A stretch of 64,000 nucleotides of DNA from positions 186,001-250,000 of the forward strand of contig NZ_JABWQP020000002.1 in the NCBI RefSeq assembly GCF_014268505.2, written 5' to 3'. Below, one piece after another: positions 1-9,101 of this stretch (its first letter is position 1; each line of letters begins with the position of its first letter). The position numbers and the translations under genes are program-made. The stretch is from Pseudomonas khorasanensis (GTDB lineage: Bacteria; Pseudomonadota; Gammaproteobacteria; Pseudomonadales; Pseudomonadaceae). The notes beneath the pieces are model-generated. The model saw nothing but the letters and a program-made list of their open reading frames with translations. It did not search any database and was not told the origin of the DNA.

Positions 1-116
1 TCGACGAGCATTGGCGTTTGATCGGCGAGCTCACCGGCGTGCACGTCGCCCACGAGCAGATCGAAACCATTCAGGAGATCCAGTTGGCAGCACCGCCTCA
101 GTTGCCGTCGAACTGA
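1..116 (+). CDS. C-terminal end of an unrecognised protein (5' end outside window)
   Basis: An open frame runs in from the left edge and stops with TGA at 114-116. It gives about 37 residues ending APPQLPSN. The visible part is charged and hydrophilic, with no membrane segment or motif I recognise. It is on the same strand as the molybdopterin oxidoreductase that starts 135 bp downstream, but operon membership cannot be judged. I do not assign a function. Confidence 0.5.
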   Translation, partial: DEHWRLIGELTGVHVAHEQIETIQEIQLAAPPQLPSN

Positions 117-250
117 GCGCTGCGGTTTATCGGCCGTCCTGATAGCCGTCGATTCACAAGACGAACGTCGCTGGCGCCTTGCCTGCGCACGGGCCATAGT
201 TTTGTCTCCGCAGGCATGCGTGCCTGCCCAGAACAAGACAGAGACTGGCC

Positions 251-2356
251 ATGACCAAGACTCTCCACCACCGTGCGTGCCACCTGTGCGAAGCCATTTG
301 CGGGCTGACCATCGAAACCACAGAAACCGATGGCAACATCGCGATCACCTCGATCAAGGGCGATGCCCTCGACACTTTCAGTCGTGGCCATATCTGCCCT
401 AAAGCAGTGGCCCTGCAAGATATCCAAAATGACCCCGATCGTCTGCGTCAGCCGATGCGCCGGGTTGGCAGCCAATGGCTGCCAATCGAATGGGACGAAG
501 CGTTTATCCTGGTGGCCGAGAAGCTGGCTGCCATCCAGGAGCGTCACGGGCAAAATGCGGTGGCGGTTTATCAGGGCAACCCGAGCGTGCACAACTACGG
601 GTTGATGACCCACAGCAACTACTTCCTCGGGTTGTTGAAGACGCGCAATCGCTACTCGGCAACGTCGGTCGATCAACTGCCGCATCACCTCAGCAGCTAC
701 CTGATGTACGGCCACGGCTTGCTGCTGCCGATCCCCGACATCGACCACACCGATTTCATGCTGATTCTGGGCGGCAATCCGCTGGCTTCAAACGGCAGCA
801 TCATGACCGTCCCGGACGTTGAAAAGCGTCTGAAAGCGATTCAGGCACGCGGCGGCAAAGTGGTGGTGGTCGATCCACGGCGCAGCGAGACGGCGGCAAT
901 CGCCGATCAGCACGTGTTCGTCCGCCCCGGTGGCGATGCGGCTTTGTTGTTCGGCATGCTCAATACACTGTTCAGCGAAGGCCTTACCCGCGACAGCCAC
1001 TTGCCGGTCGAGGGTCTGGACGACGTGCGCAGCGCCGTGGCGCCCTTTACTGCTGAAGCCATGAGCCCGCTGTGTGCCGTGCCTGCCGAGCAGATTCGCC
1101 AACTGGCCCGCGATTTCGCCGCTGCGCCGAGTGCCGTCTGCTACGGACGCATGGGCGTTTCGACCCAGGCCTTCGGCACTTTGTGCCACTGGGTCGTGCA
1201 GTTGATCAACCTGGTCACCGGTAACCTTGACCGGGTCGGCGGGGCATTGTGCACCGAGCCGGCGGTGGATCTGGTCGCCTCAACCTCGGGTGGGCATTTC
1301 AACAAGTGGCAGAGTCGGGTTTCCGGCCGGCCCGAGTACGGCGGCGAGTTACCGGTGTCGGCGCTGGCCGAAGAGATGCTCACCGAAGGCGAGGGGCAGA
1401 TCCGCGTGCTGGTTACCGTGGCGGGCAATCCAGTGCTGTCGACGCCCAACGGCCGGCAGCTGGAGCAGGCGCTGGATGGCCTCGACTTCATGGTCAGCAT
1501 CGACCTGTATATCAACGAAACCACGCGCTACGCCGACCTGATCCTGCCGTCGACCTCGGCGCTGGAGAACGATCACTACGACACCACCTTCAACCTGTTT
1601 GCAGTGCGTAATGTCACCCGTTTCAATCGCGCAATTCTTGCCAAGCCCGAGGGCGCGCTGCACGACTGGGAAATTTTCGTCGGGCTGGCCAAGGCGTTTG
1701 CCGAGAAAACCGGCAAGGAGCTGAAGCCGACCATGCCGCCTTCAAAAATGATCGACATGGGCCTGCGCATGGGAATGTACGGCGACGCCTCCGAGCAGAA
1801 GCTGTCGCTGGCAACGCTGTTCGATCATCCTCATGGCGTTGATCTGGGGGCGCTGAAACCGAATCTTGCGGCGCGTCTTAAAACGCCGAATCAGCGGATT
1901 CAGGCCGCACCGCCAGAGATTCTCGCCGACCTCGCACGCTTTGCCGCACTGAAGGCGCCGGGTGTCGATGAGTTGTTGATGATCGGCCGCCGCCATGTGC
2001 GCAGTAATAACTCCTGGATGCACAACTTTCATCGTCTGGTAAAGGGCAAGCCACGCCATCAATTGCTGATGCATCCGGACGATCTGGCCAGCCGTGGTCT
2101 GATCGACGGGCAAAGGGTTCGGGTGAGCTCTCGGGTCGGTCAGATTGAAGTGGAAGTGCTCGCCAGTCTCGACATGATGAAGGGCGCGGTCAGCTTGCCC
2201 CACGGTTGGGGCCATGCGCGTCCGGGTGTGCAGATGGCGATTGCCAGCAGCCAGCCGGGGTCGAGTGCCAACGACCTGACCGATGAGTGTCAGCTCGACG
2301 AACTGTCGGGCAACGCCGCGTTGAACGGTGTGCCAGTGAAGGTGGCGGCGGCTTGA
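251..2356 (+). CDS. Molybdopterin-dependent oxidoreductase (bis-MGD, 4Fe-4S)
   Basis: A 701-residue protein of the DMSO-reductase superfamily. The N-terminus has the [4Fe-4S] pattern C10-x2-C13-x3-C17 with a fourth cysteine at C49 (GHICPKA), followed by the Mo-bisMGD catalytic domain. The C-terminal part (about 590-700) has the molybdopterin dinucleotide-binding beta-barrel look (MHPDDLASRG, VSLPHGWGH). There is no twin-arginine leader, so it should be cytoplasmic, unlike most respiratory members. No electron-transfer subunit or chaperone gene sits beside it. The physiological substrate cannot be told from sequence. The ATG at 251 is used; overlapping frames on both strands are shadows. Confidence 0.85.
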   Translation: MTKTLHHRACHLCEAICGLTIETTETDGNIAITSIKGDALDTFSRGHICPKAVALQDIQNDPDRLRQPMRRVGSQWLPIEWDEAFILVAEKLAAIQERHGQNAVAVYQGNPSVHNYGLMTHSNYFLGLLKTRNRYSATSVDQLPHHLSSYLMYGHGLLLPIPDIDHTDFMLILGGNPLASNGSIMTVPDVEKRLKAIQARGGKVVVVDPRRSETAAIADQHVFVRPGGDAALLFGMLNTLFSEGLTRDSHLPVEGLDDVRSAVAPFTAEAMSPLCAVPAEQIRQLARDFAAAPSAVCYGRMGVSTQAFGTLCHWVVQLINLVTGNLDRVGGALCTEPAVDLVASTSGGHFNKWQSRVSGRPEYGGELPVSALAEEMLTEGEGQIRVLVTVAGNPVLSTPNGRQLEQALDGLDFMVSIDLYINETTRYADLILPSTSALENDHYDTTFNLFAVRNVTRFNRAILAKPEGALHDWEIFVGLAKAFAEKTGKELKPTMPPSKMIDMGLRMGMYGDASEQKLSLATLFDHPHGVDLGALKPNLAARLKTPNQRIQAAPPEILADLARFAALKAPGVDELLMIGRRHVRSNNSWMHNFHRLVKGKPRHQLLMHPDDLASRGLIDGQRVRVSSRVGQIEVEVLASLDMMKGAVSLPHGWGHARPGVQMAIASSQPGSSANDLTDECQLDELSGNAALNGVPVKVAAA

Positions 2357-2453
2357 GCAGGTCCGTCGGGGAGACCGAGCATGGCGCTCGGGATTCCGTT
2401 ACAATGCGCCACCGTGCCGACCTCTGAGTCGGAAAGTTCAGCCGAGGTGCTCC

Positions 2454-2795
2454 ATGGATATCATCGAAACGATTAAAGAGCAGATTGCCAACAACACCAT
2501 TCTGCTTTACATGAAAGGCTCGCCGAATGCCCCGCAGTGCGGCTTTTCCGCGAAAGCTGCGCAGGCGGTCATGGCCTGTGGCGAAAAGTTTGCGTACGTG
2601 GACATCCTGCAGAACCCGGAAATCCGCGCCACCCTGCCAAAATACGCCAACTGGCCGACTTTCCCGCAACTGTGGGTCGGCGGTGAGCTGATCGGCGGCA
2701 GCGACATCATGACCGAGATGGCTGCAGACGGTTCGCTGCAAAGCACCATCAAGGCTGCTGTTGAAGCGGCAGCGACGAACAAGTCCGAAGCCTGA
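2454..2795 (+). CDS. grxD: Monothiol glutaredoxin GrxD
   Basis: 113 residues with the CGFS active site (C29) of Grx4-type monothiol glutaredoxins and the glutathione-contacting WPTFPQLWVGGE segment. These proteins bind and carry [2Fe-2S] clusters as glutathione-ligated dimers, often with BolA partners, rather than acting as reductases. The length is normal for the family (about 110). It ends 200 bp before the convergent bacterioferritin gene, and a strong bidirectional terminator lies between them. Its place beside bfr and bfd fits an iron/Fe-S homeostasis neighbourhood. Confidence 0.95.
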   Translation: MDIIETIKEQIANNTILLYMKGSPNAPQCGFSAKAAQAVMACGEKFAYVDILQNPEIRATLPKYANWPTFPQLWVGGELIGGSDIMTEMAADGSLQSTIKAAVEAAATNKSEA

Positions 2796-2832
2796 TTCTA
2801 CGTTCTTAGAGTTTCGCTCGACGACGCGTCTC

Positions 2833-2997
2833 CTGTAGGAGCTGTCGAGTGAAACGAGGCTGCGATCTTTTGATCTGAGGCCAGCAAAAAGCCCCGCACC
2901 TCGAAAGAGGGCGGGGCTTTTTGTTGGATACGTGATGATTGAGTATTAAGGCTGAAATCGATAAAGATCGCAGCCTCGTTTCACCCGACAGCTTTTA
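2833..2997. repeat. Long inverted repeat (REP-type arms) around the grxD/bfr terminator
   Basis: The left arm at 2833-2870 (TGTAGGAGCTGTCGAGTG..., ending GCTGCGATCTTT) recurs in reverse complement at 2963-2997 (AAAGATCGCAGCCTCGTTTC..., then GACAGC). The arms share nearly all bases over about 35 nt and enclose the shared terminator. The right arm runs into the bfr stop codon. The ends match the 'TGTAGGAGCTG...GCTGCGATCTTTTGATC' REP class found five more times in this window. Confidence 0.8.
2886..2922. terminator. Bidirectional intrinsic terminator between grxD and bfr
   Basis: AAAAAGCCCCGC, a 13-nt loop, then GCGGGGCTTTTT. The GC-rich stem is flanked by A- and T-runs, so it can stop both convergent transcripts. 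Confidence 0.9.
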
Positions 2998-3468
2998 CTC
3001 TTCGCCCATCTGCGATTGCAGATAGTTCTCAAGGCCGATCTTGTCGATCAGACCCAACTGCGTTTCCAGCCAGTCGATGTGTTCTTCTTCGGACTCGAGA
3101 ATGTCTTCGAGCAGTTCGCGGCTGCCGAAGTCACCGACGGTTTCGCAATGGGCAATGGCGGCTTTCAGATCAGCGTGGCCGGTCTTTTCAATGCGCAGGT
3201 CGCATTCGAGCATTTCGCGGGTGTGCTCGCCGATGTGCAGCTTGCCCAGATCCTGCACGTTCGGCAGGCCTTCCAGGAACAGGATGCGCTTGATCAGCTT
3301 GTCCGCGTGTTTCATCTCGTCGATGGATTCTTTGTATTCGTGCTTGCCGAGCTTGTTCAGACCCCAATCTTCATACATGCGAGCATGCAGGAAATACTGA
3401 TTGATCGCGACCAGCTCATTGGCAAGGATCTTGTTGAGATGCTGGATGACTGTAATGTCGCCTTTCAT
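2995..3468 (-). CDS. bfr: Bacterioferritin (haem-containing iron store)
   Basis: 157 residues, the standard bacterioferritin length. All ferroxidase-centre ligands are at their canonical positions (E18, E51, H54, E94, E127, H130), as is the haem-ligating methionine M52. It should therefore assemble as the 24-mer that oxidises Fe(II), stores the mineral and binds haem between subunits; this is the BfrB type of Pseudomonas. Its release partner bfd is the next gene on the same strand (198 bp upstream), but a terminator separates them, which suggests independent and probably opposite iron regulation. Confidence 0.96.
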   Translation of the reverse strand: MKGDITVIQHLNKILANELVAINQYFLHARMYEDWGLNKLGKHEYKESIDEMKHADKLIKRILFLEGLPNVQDLGKLHIGEHTREMLECDLRIEKTGHADLKAAIAHCETVGDFGSRELLEDILESEEEHIDWLETQLGLIDKIGLENYLQSQMGEE

Positions 3469-3626
3469 GATCGGAGTCCTGCCCTGTATTCGCTGTATAT
3501 AAGGCGGAGTTTGAGCTTCGTATTTATAAGTGTCAAACCTAAGTTATTGAATAATAAATGAAAATTAATCGGAATAAGAATGTTTGTGTTCCGCGTCTTG
3601 AACCTAAGCAATTGATTTTCAGGCAT

Positions 3627-3652
3627 AAAAAAACCGGACAGAAGTCCGGTTC
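3627..3652 (-). terminator. Intrinsic terminator of bfd
   Basis: Read on the minus strand, the stem AACCGGAC / GTCCGGTT with a 4-nt loop is followed by a run of seven T. It lies 17 bp past the bfd stop and before the bfr promoter region. Confidence 0.85.
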
Positions 3653-3668
3653 TTTGAAATGGGGGCGA

Positions 3669-3887
3669 TTACGCGGCAGTAAATTCTGCAGGATAGGGGA
3701 TCGCGGCCTGGGACGTTTGCAGTTTGGTCAGGGTCTCGCGGACCACTTCCTTGGCGAGGCAAGCACATTTGCCGCACTGGCTGGCGACGCCGGTAGCCTG
3801 GCGAACTTCTTTGTAGCTGCAGCAACCTTCATAGATCGCTTCGCGAATCTGTCCGTCGGTGACGCCAGTGCAGAGACAAACATACAT
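3669..3887 (-). CDS. bfd: Bacterioferritin-associated ferredoxin Bfd
   Basis: 72 residues beginning MYVCLCTGVTDGQI. It is a [2Fe-2S] BFD-like protein with the cysteine pair C4/C6 and the second pair in SQCGKC. Bfd docks on bacterioferritin and passes electrons to the haem so that stored Fe(III) is released. The internal ATG at 3887 was chosen because the extra ten upstream residues are not family-like and the CxC motif must be N-terminal. A Fur-type sequence lies 48-66 bp upstream, matching the known induction of bfd by iron starvation. Confidence 0.93.
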   Translation of the reverse strand: MYVCLCTGVTDGQIREAIYEGCCSYKEVRQATGVASQCGKCACLAKEVVRETLTKLQTSQAAIPYPAEFTAA

Positions 3888-3934
3888 AAGTAAGAACCGT
3901 CGCTGGTTGTGACTCAATTGCGATGGATCTTAAT

Positions 3935-3953
3935 GTTAACGAGAATGATTGTC
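3935..3953 (-). promoter_or_regulatory. Putative Fur box upstream of bfd
   Basis: The 19-mer GTTAACGAGAATGATTGTC agrees with the classical Fur consensus GATAATGATAATCATTATC at 13 of 19 positions by my count. It lies in the bfd leader region and could also affect the divergent peroxiredoxin gene. Confidence 0.6.
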
Positions 3954-4114
3954 AAAGTGCTTTCGGAACGCTTCGCAGGATATTTGGCTGCTACTGACGA
4001 ACGGTGTTGAGCAGCCGTTTGCCCGGCCGCTTGAGTCCGGAAGGGATAACCAACATGGAAAATCCGTTACGGACAGTCCAAACGCGCAGTGTATGATGGT
4101 CGGCCCTTGCGAAG

Positions 4115-4167
4115 AGGGTTCGTGTCACAGGGCTGTCGCCTCAGGGTGGCAGGCTGGCCCGAACCCT
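4115..4167 (+). other. Possible hairpin in the peroxiredoxin 5' leader
   Basis: AGGGTTCG at 4115-4122 is the perfect reverse complement of CGAACCCT at 4160-4167, with further GC-rich pairing possible in between. It ends 31 nt before the start codon of the peroxiredoxin gene. The rest of the bfd/peroxiredoxin intergenic stretch (3888-4198) holds only the Fur-type site and presumed promoters. Confidence 0.35.
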
Positions 4168-4198
4168 GAACTTCAAGTTTTTACACCAGGAGATTTCA

Positions 4199-4801
4199 AT
4201 GAGCGTACTCGTAGGCAAACAAGCCCCAGACTTCACCGTCCCGGCCGTACTCGGCAATGGCGAGATCGTTGACAGCTTCACCCTGTCCTCGGCCATCAAA
4301 GGCAAATACGGCCTGGTGTTCTTCTACCCGCTGGACTTCACCTTCGTCTGCCCGTCCGAGCTGATCGCGCTGGACAACCGCATGGAAGACTTCAAGGCCC
4401 GCAACGTTGAAGTGATCGCCGTGTCGATCGACTCGCATTTCACTCACAACGCCTGGCGCAACACGCCAGTGAACAATGGCGGTATCGGCCAGGTGAAATA
4501 CACCATGGCTGCCGACATGAAGCACGACATCGCCAAGGCTTACGACGTTGAATCCGAAGGCGGCGTGGCTTTCCGCGGCGCGTTCCTGATCGACGACAAA
4601 GGCGTTGTCCGCTCGCAGATCATCAACGACCTGCCACTGGGCCGTAACATGGAAGAGCTGATCCGTCTGGTCGACGCGCTGCAATTCCACGAAGAGCACG
4701 GTGAAGTCTGCCCTGCCAACTGGAAGAAAGGCGACAAAGGCATGGACGCATCGCCAGAAGGCGTTGCCAAGTACCTGACCGAGAACGCTGCTGCCCTGTA
4801 A
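4199..4801 (+). CDS. 2-Cys peroxiredoxin (AhpC/TSA family)
   Basis: 200 residues. The peroxidatic cysteine is C51 in DFTFVCPSE and the resolving cysteine is C171 in GEVCPANW, so this is a typical 2-Cys peroxiredoxin of AhpC type that reduces H2O2 and organic or peroxynitrite substrates in the cytoplasm. A good ribosome site (CAGGAG) precedes the ATG at 4199. No ahpF-like reductase is adjacent, so thioredoxin or another system must recycle it. It sits in the same place as the AhpC-like gene next to bfd in P. aeruginosa. Confidence 0.92.
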   Translation: MSVLVGKQAPDFTVPAVLGNGEIVDSFTLSSAIKGKYGLVFFYPLDFTFVCPSELIALDNRMEDFKARNVEVIAVSIDSHFTHNAWRNTPVNNGGIGQVKYTMAADMKHDIAKAYDVESEGGVAFRGAFLIDDKGVVRSQIINDLPLGRNMEELIRLVDALQFHEEHGEVCPANWKKGDKGMDASPEGVAKYLTENAAAL

Positions 4802-4819
4802 GGCGCAACGTCGAGGCAT

Positions 4820-4852
4820 AAAAAAACCGGCTCAGTGAGCCGGTTTTTTTTT
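4820..4852. terminator. Bidirectional terminator between peroxiredoxin and rnt
   Basis: AAAAAACCGGCTCA followed directly by TGAGCCGG-type pairing and nine T: the stem is AACCGGCTCA/TGAGCCGGTT around a very small loop. It has runs of A and T on the two sides and lies between convergent genes. Confidence 0.9.
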
Positions 4853-4872
4853 GCGCGCGATTGACGACAGAA

Positions 4873-5550
4873 TCAGTCGTCGAAGTCTTCCCAGCCGCCC
4901 ATCTGTTTCCAGCGGTTGACGATGCCGCAGAACAGCTCGGCGGTTTTCTCTGTGTCGTAACGCGCCGAATGCGCCTCGCGACCGTCGAAATCGATGCCAG
5001 CCGCCTGACAGGCTTTCGCCAGAACAGTCTGACCGTACGCCAGGCCCGCGAGTGTTGCGGTGTCGAAACTGGAGAACGGGTGGAACGGGTTGCGCTTCAT
5101 GTCCAGGCGCGCAACCGCAGCGTTCAGGAAACCCAGGTCGAAGCTGCTGTTGTGGCCGACGAGAATGGCGCGCTTGCAGCCGTTGGCTTTGAGCGCCTTG
5201 CGAATGCCACGGAAGATGTCGGTCAGAGCCGTCTCTTCACTGACTGCCATGCGCAGCGGGTGATCGAGTTTGATCCCGGTGAACTCCAGCGCTGCGGCTT
5301 CGACGTTGGCGCCCTCGAACGGCTCGACACGGAAGAAGTAGGTGTGATCCGGATAAACGAAACCCTTTTCATCCATCGCGATGGTGGTCGCGGCTATCTC
5401 GAGCAAGGCATCGGTGGCCGCGTTGAAACCACCGGTTTCTACGTCGACGACAACTGGCAGGTAGCCGCGAAAACGCGCTGCCATCGGGTGACGGGAACCG
5501 CCTCCGCCATTCTGACCGTCCAGTTCATCGTCGAAATGGTCTTCACTCAC
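4873..5550 (-). CDS. rnt: Ribonuclease T (3'-5' exoribonuclease)
   Basis: 225 residues of the DEDDh exonuclease family. ExoI motif D36/E38 in VVVDVETGG, ExoII in [11 protein letters not shown], and ExoIII with catalytic H and D in [13 protein letters not shown]. RNase T trims tRNA and stable-RNA 3' ends and acts as a homodimer. The length is close to the family (about 215-225), with a Gly-rich extension near residues 12-19. Its start overlaps the pyrC stop by four bases (ATGA), so the two are translationally coupled. Confidence 0.96.
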   Translation of the reverse strand: MSEDHFDDELDGQNGGGGSRHPMAARFRGYLPVVVDVETGGFNAATDALLEIAATTIAMDEKGFVYPDHTYFFRVEPFEGANVEAAALEFTGIKLDHPLRMAVSEETALTDIFRGIRKALKANGCKRAILVGHNSSFDLGFLNAAVARLDMKRNPFHPFSSFDTATLAGLAYGQTVLAKACQAAGIDFDGREAHSARYDTEKTAELFCGIVNRWKQMGGWEDFDD

Positions 5551-6593
5551 GCGTGTTCCTCCAGCAGGCGCCAGCGCAGTTTTTCACCGGCGCGCAGCGG
5601 GATAACGGTCAGCTCGCCAAATGGCAGGCTGGTCGGGGCGGTCCATTCTTCGCGAACCAGGGTGATGCGATCGGTATTCACCGGCAAGCCATAGAAGCGC
5701 GGGCCGTTGAGGCTGGCAAAGGCTTCGAGCTTGTCCAGCGCGTTACGCTGCTCGAACGCTTCGGCGTACATCTCGATCGCTGCGTAAGCGGTGTAGCAGC
5801 CGGCGCAGCCGCAAGCGGCCTCCTTGGCGTGCTGGGCGTGAGGGGCCGAGTCGGTACCGAGGAAGAACTTCGCGCTGCCGCTGGTGGCGGCGTCGAGCAA
5901 GGCTTCCTGGTGGGTATTGCGCTTGAGGATCGGCAGGCAATAGAAGTGCGGCCGAATCCCGCCCACCAGCATGTGGTTGCGGTTGTAGAGCAGGTGATGC
6001 GCGGTAATGGTTGCGCCGACGTTGGCCGAAGCCTCGTTGACGAACTGCACGGCGTCGCCCGTGGTGATATGTTCGAACACCACTTTGAGCTTCGGGAAGC
6101 GCTCGACCACACGGCGCATGTGCTCATCGATGAAGATCTTTTCGCGGTCGAACACGTCGACATCGCCGCGAGTGACTTCACCGTGGATCAGCAACGGCAT
6201 GCCGACTTCGTCCATGGCTTCCAGCACCGGAAAAATCTTGTCGATGCTGGTCACGCCGGAATCGGAATTGGTGGTCGCGCCGGCCGGGTACAGCTTGGCG
6301 GCGTGCACGAAACCGCTGGCCTTGGCCTGACGAATTTCTTCCGGTTGGGTGCGGTCGGTGAGGTACAGCACCATCAACGGTTCGAACTGACTGCCGGCCG
6401 GGCGGGCAGCAAGGATGCGCTGACGATAGCCGTTGGCTTCAGCGGCGTTGCGCACCGGCGGTACCAGGTTTGGCATGATGATGGCGCGCCCGAAGGTGCG
6501 GGCCACATCGGCAACGGTATTGTTCAACACGGCACCATCGCGAAGATGAATGTGCCAGTCGTCGGGACGCAGCAGGGTCAGGCGGTCGGACAT
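5547..6593 (-). CDS. pyrC: Dihydroorotase
   Basis: 348 residues, class II dihydroorotase of pyrimidine biosynthesis (carbamoyl-aspartate to dihydroorotate). The zinc ligands H14 and H16 lie in [10 protein letters not shown], the carboxylated lysine in [14 protein letters not shown], a further ligand in LLIHGEV, and the catalytic Asp in FLGTDSAPH. It is first in a two-gene minus-strand unit with rnt (4-bp overlap). Confidence 0.97.
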   Translation of the reverse strand: MSDRLTLLRPDDWHIHLRDGAVLNNTVADVARTFGRAIIMPNLVPPVRNAAEANGYRQRILAARPAGSQFEPLMVLYLTDRTQPEEIRQAKASGFVHAAKLYPAGATTNSDSGVTSIDKIFPVLEAMDEVGMPLLIHGEVTRGDVDVFDREKIFIDEHMRRVVERFPKLKVVFEHITTGDAVQFVNEASANVGATITAHHLLYNRNHMLVGGIRPHFYCLPILKRNTHQEALLDAATSGSAKFFLGTDSAPHAQHAKEAACGCAGCYTAYAAIEMYAEAFEQRNALDKLEAFASLNGPRFYGLPVNTDRITLVREEWTAPTSLPFGELTVIPLRAGEKLRWRLLEEHA

Positions 6594-6660
6594 GAGGGGA
6601 TTCCAGGCGGGTCAAACTGAGGCGAATGCTACCGGAAAAGACTCTTGCAGGCACCCGCTA

Positions 6661-6687
6661 TCAAGTTTTGCCGCCAGCGTCCGATAG
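6661..6687 (+). promoter_or_regulatory. Putative sigma-28 (FliA) promoter of motY
   Basis: TCAAGTTT, an 11-bp spacer, then TCCGATAG. Compared with the flagellar consensus TAAAGTTT-N11-GCCGATAA, spacing is exact and most bases agree. It lies 66 bp upstream of the proposed motY start, on the same strand. Confidence 0.7.
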
Positions 6688-6753
6688 CCCGAGGGTATGC
6701 CGTAAACATTGTGTGAATCGGTGTTTGTGTTTCACAAGCCAATGGAGCCTCCC

Positions 6754-7668
6754 GTGCGCCAGCGTTATTTAGCCCTGCTCAGTGTGTTTGCCAGCCTTCC
6801 CGCGATGGCGCTGACGTACCAGACTCGTCTGGAGAGCATTGAGTGGACGGTCGCCGGCGACAAGTTCGAATGCCGTCTGACCCAACCGATCACCGATTTC
6901 GGCTCAGGCGAGTTCGTGCGCAAGGCTGGCGAACAGGCGATTTTTCGTTTGAATGCCTACAACGCCATGCTCGGCGGTGGCTCGGCGACATTGCTGGCGG
7001 CGGCTGCGCCCTGGCAGCCGGGACGCGGCGACATCAATCTGGGCAGCGTCAGGCTCGGCAGCGGCAACGTGCTGTTCAACAGTTCACAGTCGCAGGCCGG
7101 CGGATTGATCAGCGGTCTGCTGGACGGACGCAGCCCGGTGGTGCGTCGTGCATCGGGTGACGGTCGCGTCTCGGAAGTTCGGCTACTGCCGGTCAAATTC
7201 AGCAAGGCTTTCAACGACTATCAGGCGTGTGTGGCGAAATTGCTGCCGCAGAATTTTGACCAGATCAAACAGTCGCAGATCGGCTTTCCCGGCGAAGGTG
7301 TTGATCTGGACCCGGCCGCCAAAGCCAGGCTGCAAGTGATGCTCGAGTACATGAAGGCCGATCCGACGGTCAATCACATCGAACTCGACGGCCACTCCGA
7401 CAACAGCGGCAATCGCCTGACCAACCGCGAACTGTCGCGCCGCCGGGCGCTGGCCGTGGTCGACTTCTTCAAGGCCAATGGCATTCAGGAATCGCAGATC
7501 ACCGTGCGTTTCCATGGCGAGCAATATCCCATTGTGCCGAACACCAATAAGGCCAACCGCGCGAAAAACCGTCGAGTCAACGTAAAGCTGGCACGCGTGG
7601 CACCGGTTACGGCTCCAGCTCCGGCGCCTCAAGCGAGCACGCCAGCCAGTACCGCAGCGACTTCCTGA
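6754..7668 (+). CDS. motY: MotY-like flagellar stator-ring protein (OmpA family)
   Basis: 304 residues from a GTG start that has GGAG six bases upstream. A signal peptide (RQRYLALLSVFASLPAMA) follows, then a MotY-type N-terminal beta-domain, and a C-terminal OmpA peptidoglycan-binding domain (IELDGHSDNSG, NRELSRRRA, AKNRRVNV). MotY forms the T ring that lets stators assemble in Pseudomonas and Vibrio. The gene between pyrC-rnt and argG in P. aeruginosa is the known motY, and the sigma-28 type promoter upstream supports the call. An upstream ATG at 6742 is possible but would place the Shine-Dalgarno inside the gene. Confidence 0.85.
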   Translation: MRQRYLALLSVFASLPAMALTYQTRLESIEWTVAGDKFECRLTQPITDFGSGEFVRKAGEQAIFRLNAYNAMLGGGSATLLAAAAPWQPGRGDINLGSVRLGSGNVLFNSSQSQAGGLISGLLDGRSPVVRRASGDGRVSEVRLLPVKFSKAFNDYQACVAKLLPQNFDQIKQSQIGFPGEGVDLDPAAKARLQVMLEYMKADPTVNHIELDGHSDNSGNRLTNRELSRRRALAVVDFFKANGIQESQITVRFHGEQYPIVPNTNKANRAKNRRVNVKLARVAPVTAPAPAPQASTPASTAATS

Positions 7669-7797
7669 CTCGCCGGTCATCGTCGCGCTCTCGACAGATT
7701 CTGTCGCTTTGTCGTCTTAAGCTGTCGCGCCTCTGTAAATTATCGCGTTTGGGCGGTAGACTCCCCGGCTTTCCGTAGAACCCCGTGGAGTGATGGC

Positions 7798-9015
7798 ATG
7801 GCGGACGTAAACAAGGTCGTTCTGGCGTATTCCGGCGGCCTGGACACTTCGGTGATCCTCAAGTGGCTGCAGGATACTTATAACTGTGAAGTGGTGACCT
7901 TCACCGCCGATCTCGGTCAAGGCGAAGAGGTCGAGCCGGCCCGCGCCAAGGCTCAGGCCATGGGCGTCAAAGAAATCTACATCGACGACCTGCGCGAAGA
8001 ATTCGTGCGTGATTTCGTGTTCCCGATGTTCCGCGCCAACACCGTTTATGAAGGCGAGTACCTGCTGGGTACTTCCATCGCACGTCCGCTGATCGCCAAA
8101 CGCCTGATCGAAATCGCCAACGAAACCGGCGCTGACGCCATCTCCCATGGTGCGACCGGCAAGGGCAACGATCAGGTGCGTTTCGAACTGGGTGCCTATG
8201 CGCTCAAGCCAGGCGTGAAAGTGATTGCGCCATGGCGTGAGTGGGACCTGCTCTCGCGCGAAAAACTGATGGACTACGCCGAAAAGCACGCGATCCCGAT
8301 CGAACGCCACGGCAAGAAGAAATCGCCTTACTCGATGGACGCCAACCTGCTGCACATCTCCTATGAAGGCGGCGTGCTGGAAGACACCTGGACCGAGCAC
8401 GAAGAAGACATGTGGCGCTGGACCGTCTCCCCGGAGAATGCTCCCGACACTGCGCAGTATCTGGAACTGACTTACCGCAACGGCGACATCGTTGCGCTGG
8501 ACGGCGTCGAAATGACGCCGGCGACCGTGTTGGCGACGCTGAACAAGATCGGTGGCGAGCACGGCATCGGCCGTCTGGACATCGTCGAGAACCGTTACGT
8601 CGGCATGAAGTCCCGTGGCTGCTACGAAACCCCGGGCGGCACCATCATGCTGCGCGCCCACCGCGCCATCGAATCGATCACTCTGGACCGCGAAGTCGCT
8701 CACCTCAAAGACGAGCTGATGCCCAAGTATGCCAGCCTGATCTACACCGGCTACTGGTGGAGCCCTGAGCGTTTGATGCTGCAGCAGATGATCGACGCTT
8801 CGCAGGTCAACGTGAACGGCGTCGTGCGTCTGAAGCTGTACAAAGGCAACGTGATCGTGACCGGGCGCAAGTCCGACGATTCGCTGTTCGACGCCAACAT
8901 CGCGACCTTCGAAGAAGATGGCGGTGCCTACAATCAGGCTGACGCGGCGGGCTTCATCAAGCTCAACGCGCTGCGCATGCGTATTGCTGCCAACAAGGGC
9001 CGCAAGTTGTTCTGA
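7798..9015 (+). CDS. argG: Argininosuccinate synthase
   Basis: 405 residues, the usual length. The ATP-pyrophosphatase loop is SGGLDTS near residue 12, and conserved segments include [16 protein letters not shown] and [13 protein letters not shown]. It joins citrulline and aspartate using ATP in arginine biosynthesis. It stands alone, with a terminator 24 bp downstream. A 435-codon opposite-strand frame over the gene is a codon-bias shadow. Confidence 0.98.
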   Translation: MADVNKVVLAYSGGLDTSVILKWLQDTYNCEVVTFTADLGQGEEVEPARAKAQAMGVKEIYIDDLREEFVRDFVFPMFRANTVYEGEYLLGTSIARPLIAKRLIEIANETGADAISHGATGKGNDQVRFELGAYALKPGVKVIAPWREWDLLSREKLMDYAEKHAIPIERHGKKKSPYSMDANLLHISYEGGVLEDTWTEHEEDMWRWTVSPENAPDTAQYLELTYRNGDIVALDGVEMTPATVLATLNKIGGEHGIGRLDIVENRYVGMKSRGCYETPGGTIMLRAHRAIESITLDREVAHLKDELMPKYASLIYTGYWWSPERLMLQQMIDASQVNVNGVVRLKLYKGNVIVTGRKSDDSLFDANIATFEEDGGAYNQADAAGFIKLNALRMRIAANKGRKLF

Positions 9016-9038
9016 GTAGTGCACATCGATGATGTATT

Positions 9039-9072
9039 AAAAAGGCGGCCTTTCAGGGCCGCCTTTTTTTTT
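9039..9072. terminator. Intrinsic terminator after argG
   Basis: AAAAAGGCGGCC, TTTCA, GGGCCGCC and nine T. It is strong on the plus strand and, with the A-run on the other side, also usable by the convergent gene at 9102. Confidence 0.9.
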
Positions 9073-9101
9073 GGAATTTGTCTGGTTCATCAGGCTTTTC
9101 T

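Noticed and set aside
7717..9024. 435-codon minus-strand frame over argG
   Set aside because: Antisense shadow of a fully recognisable argG with correct motifs and length.
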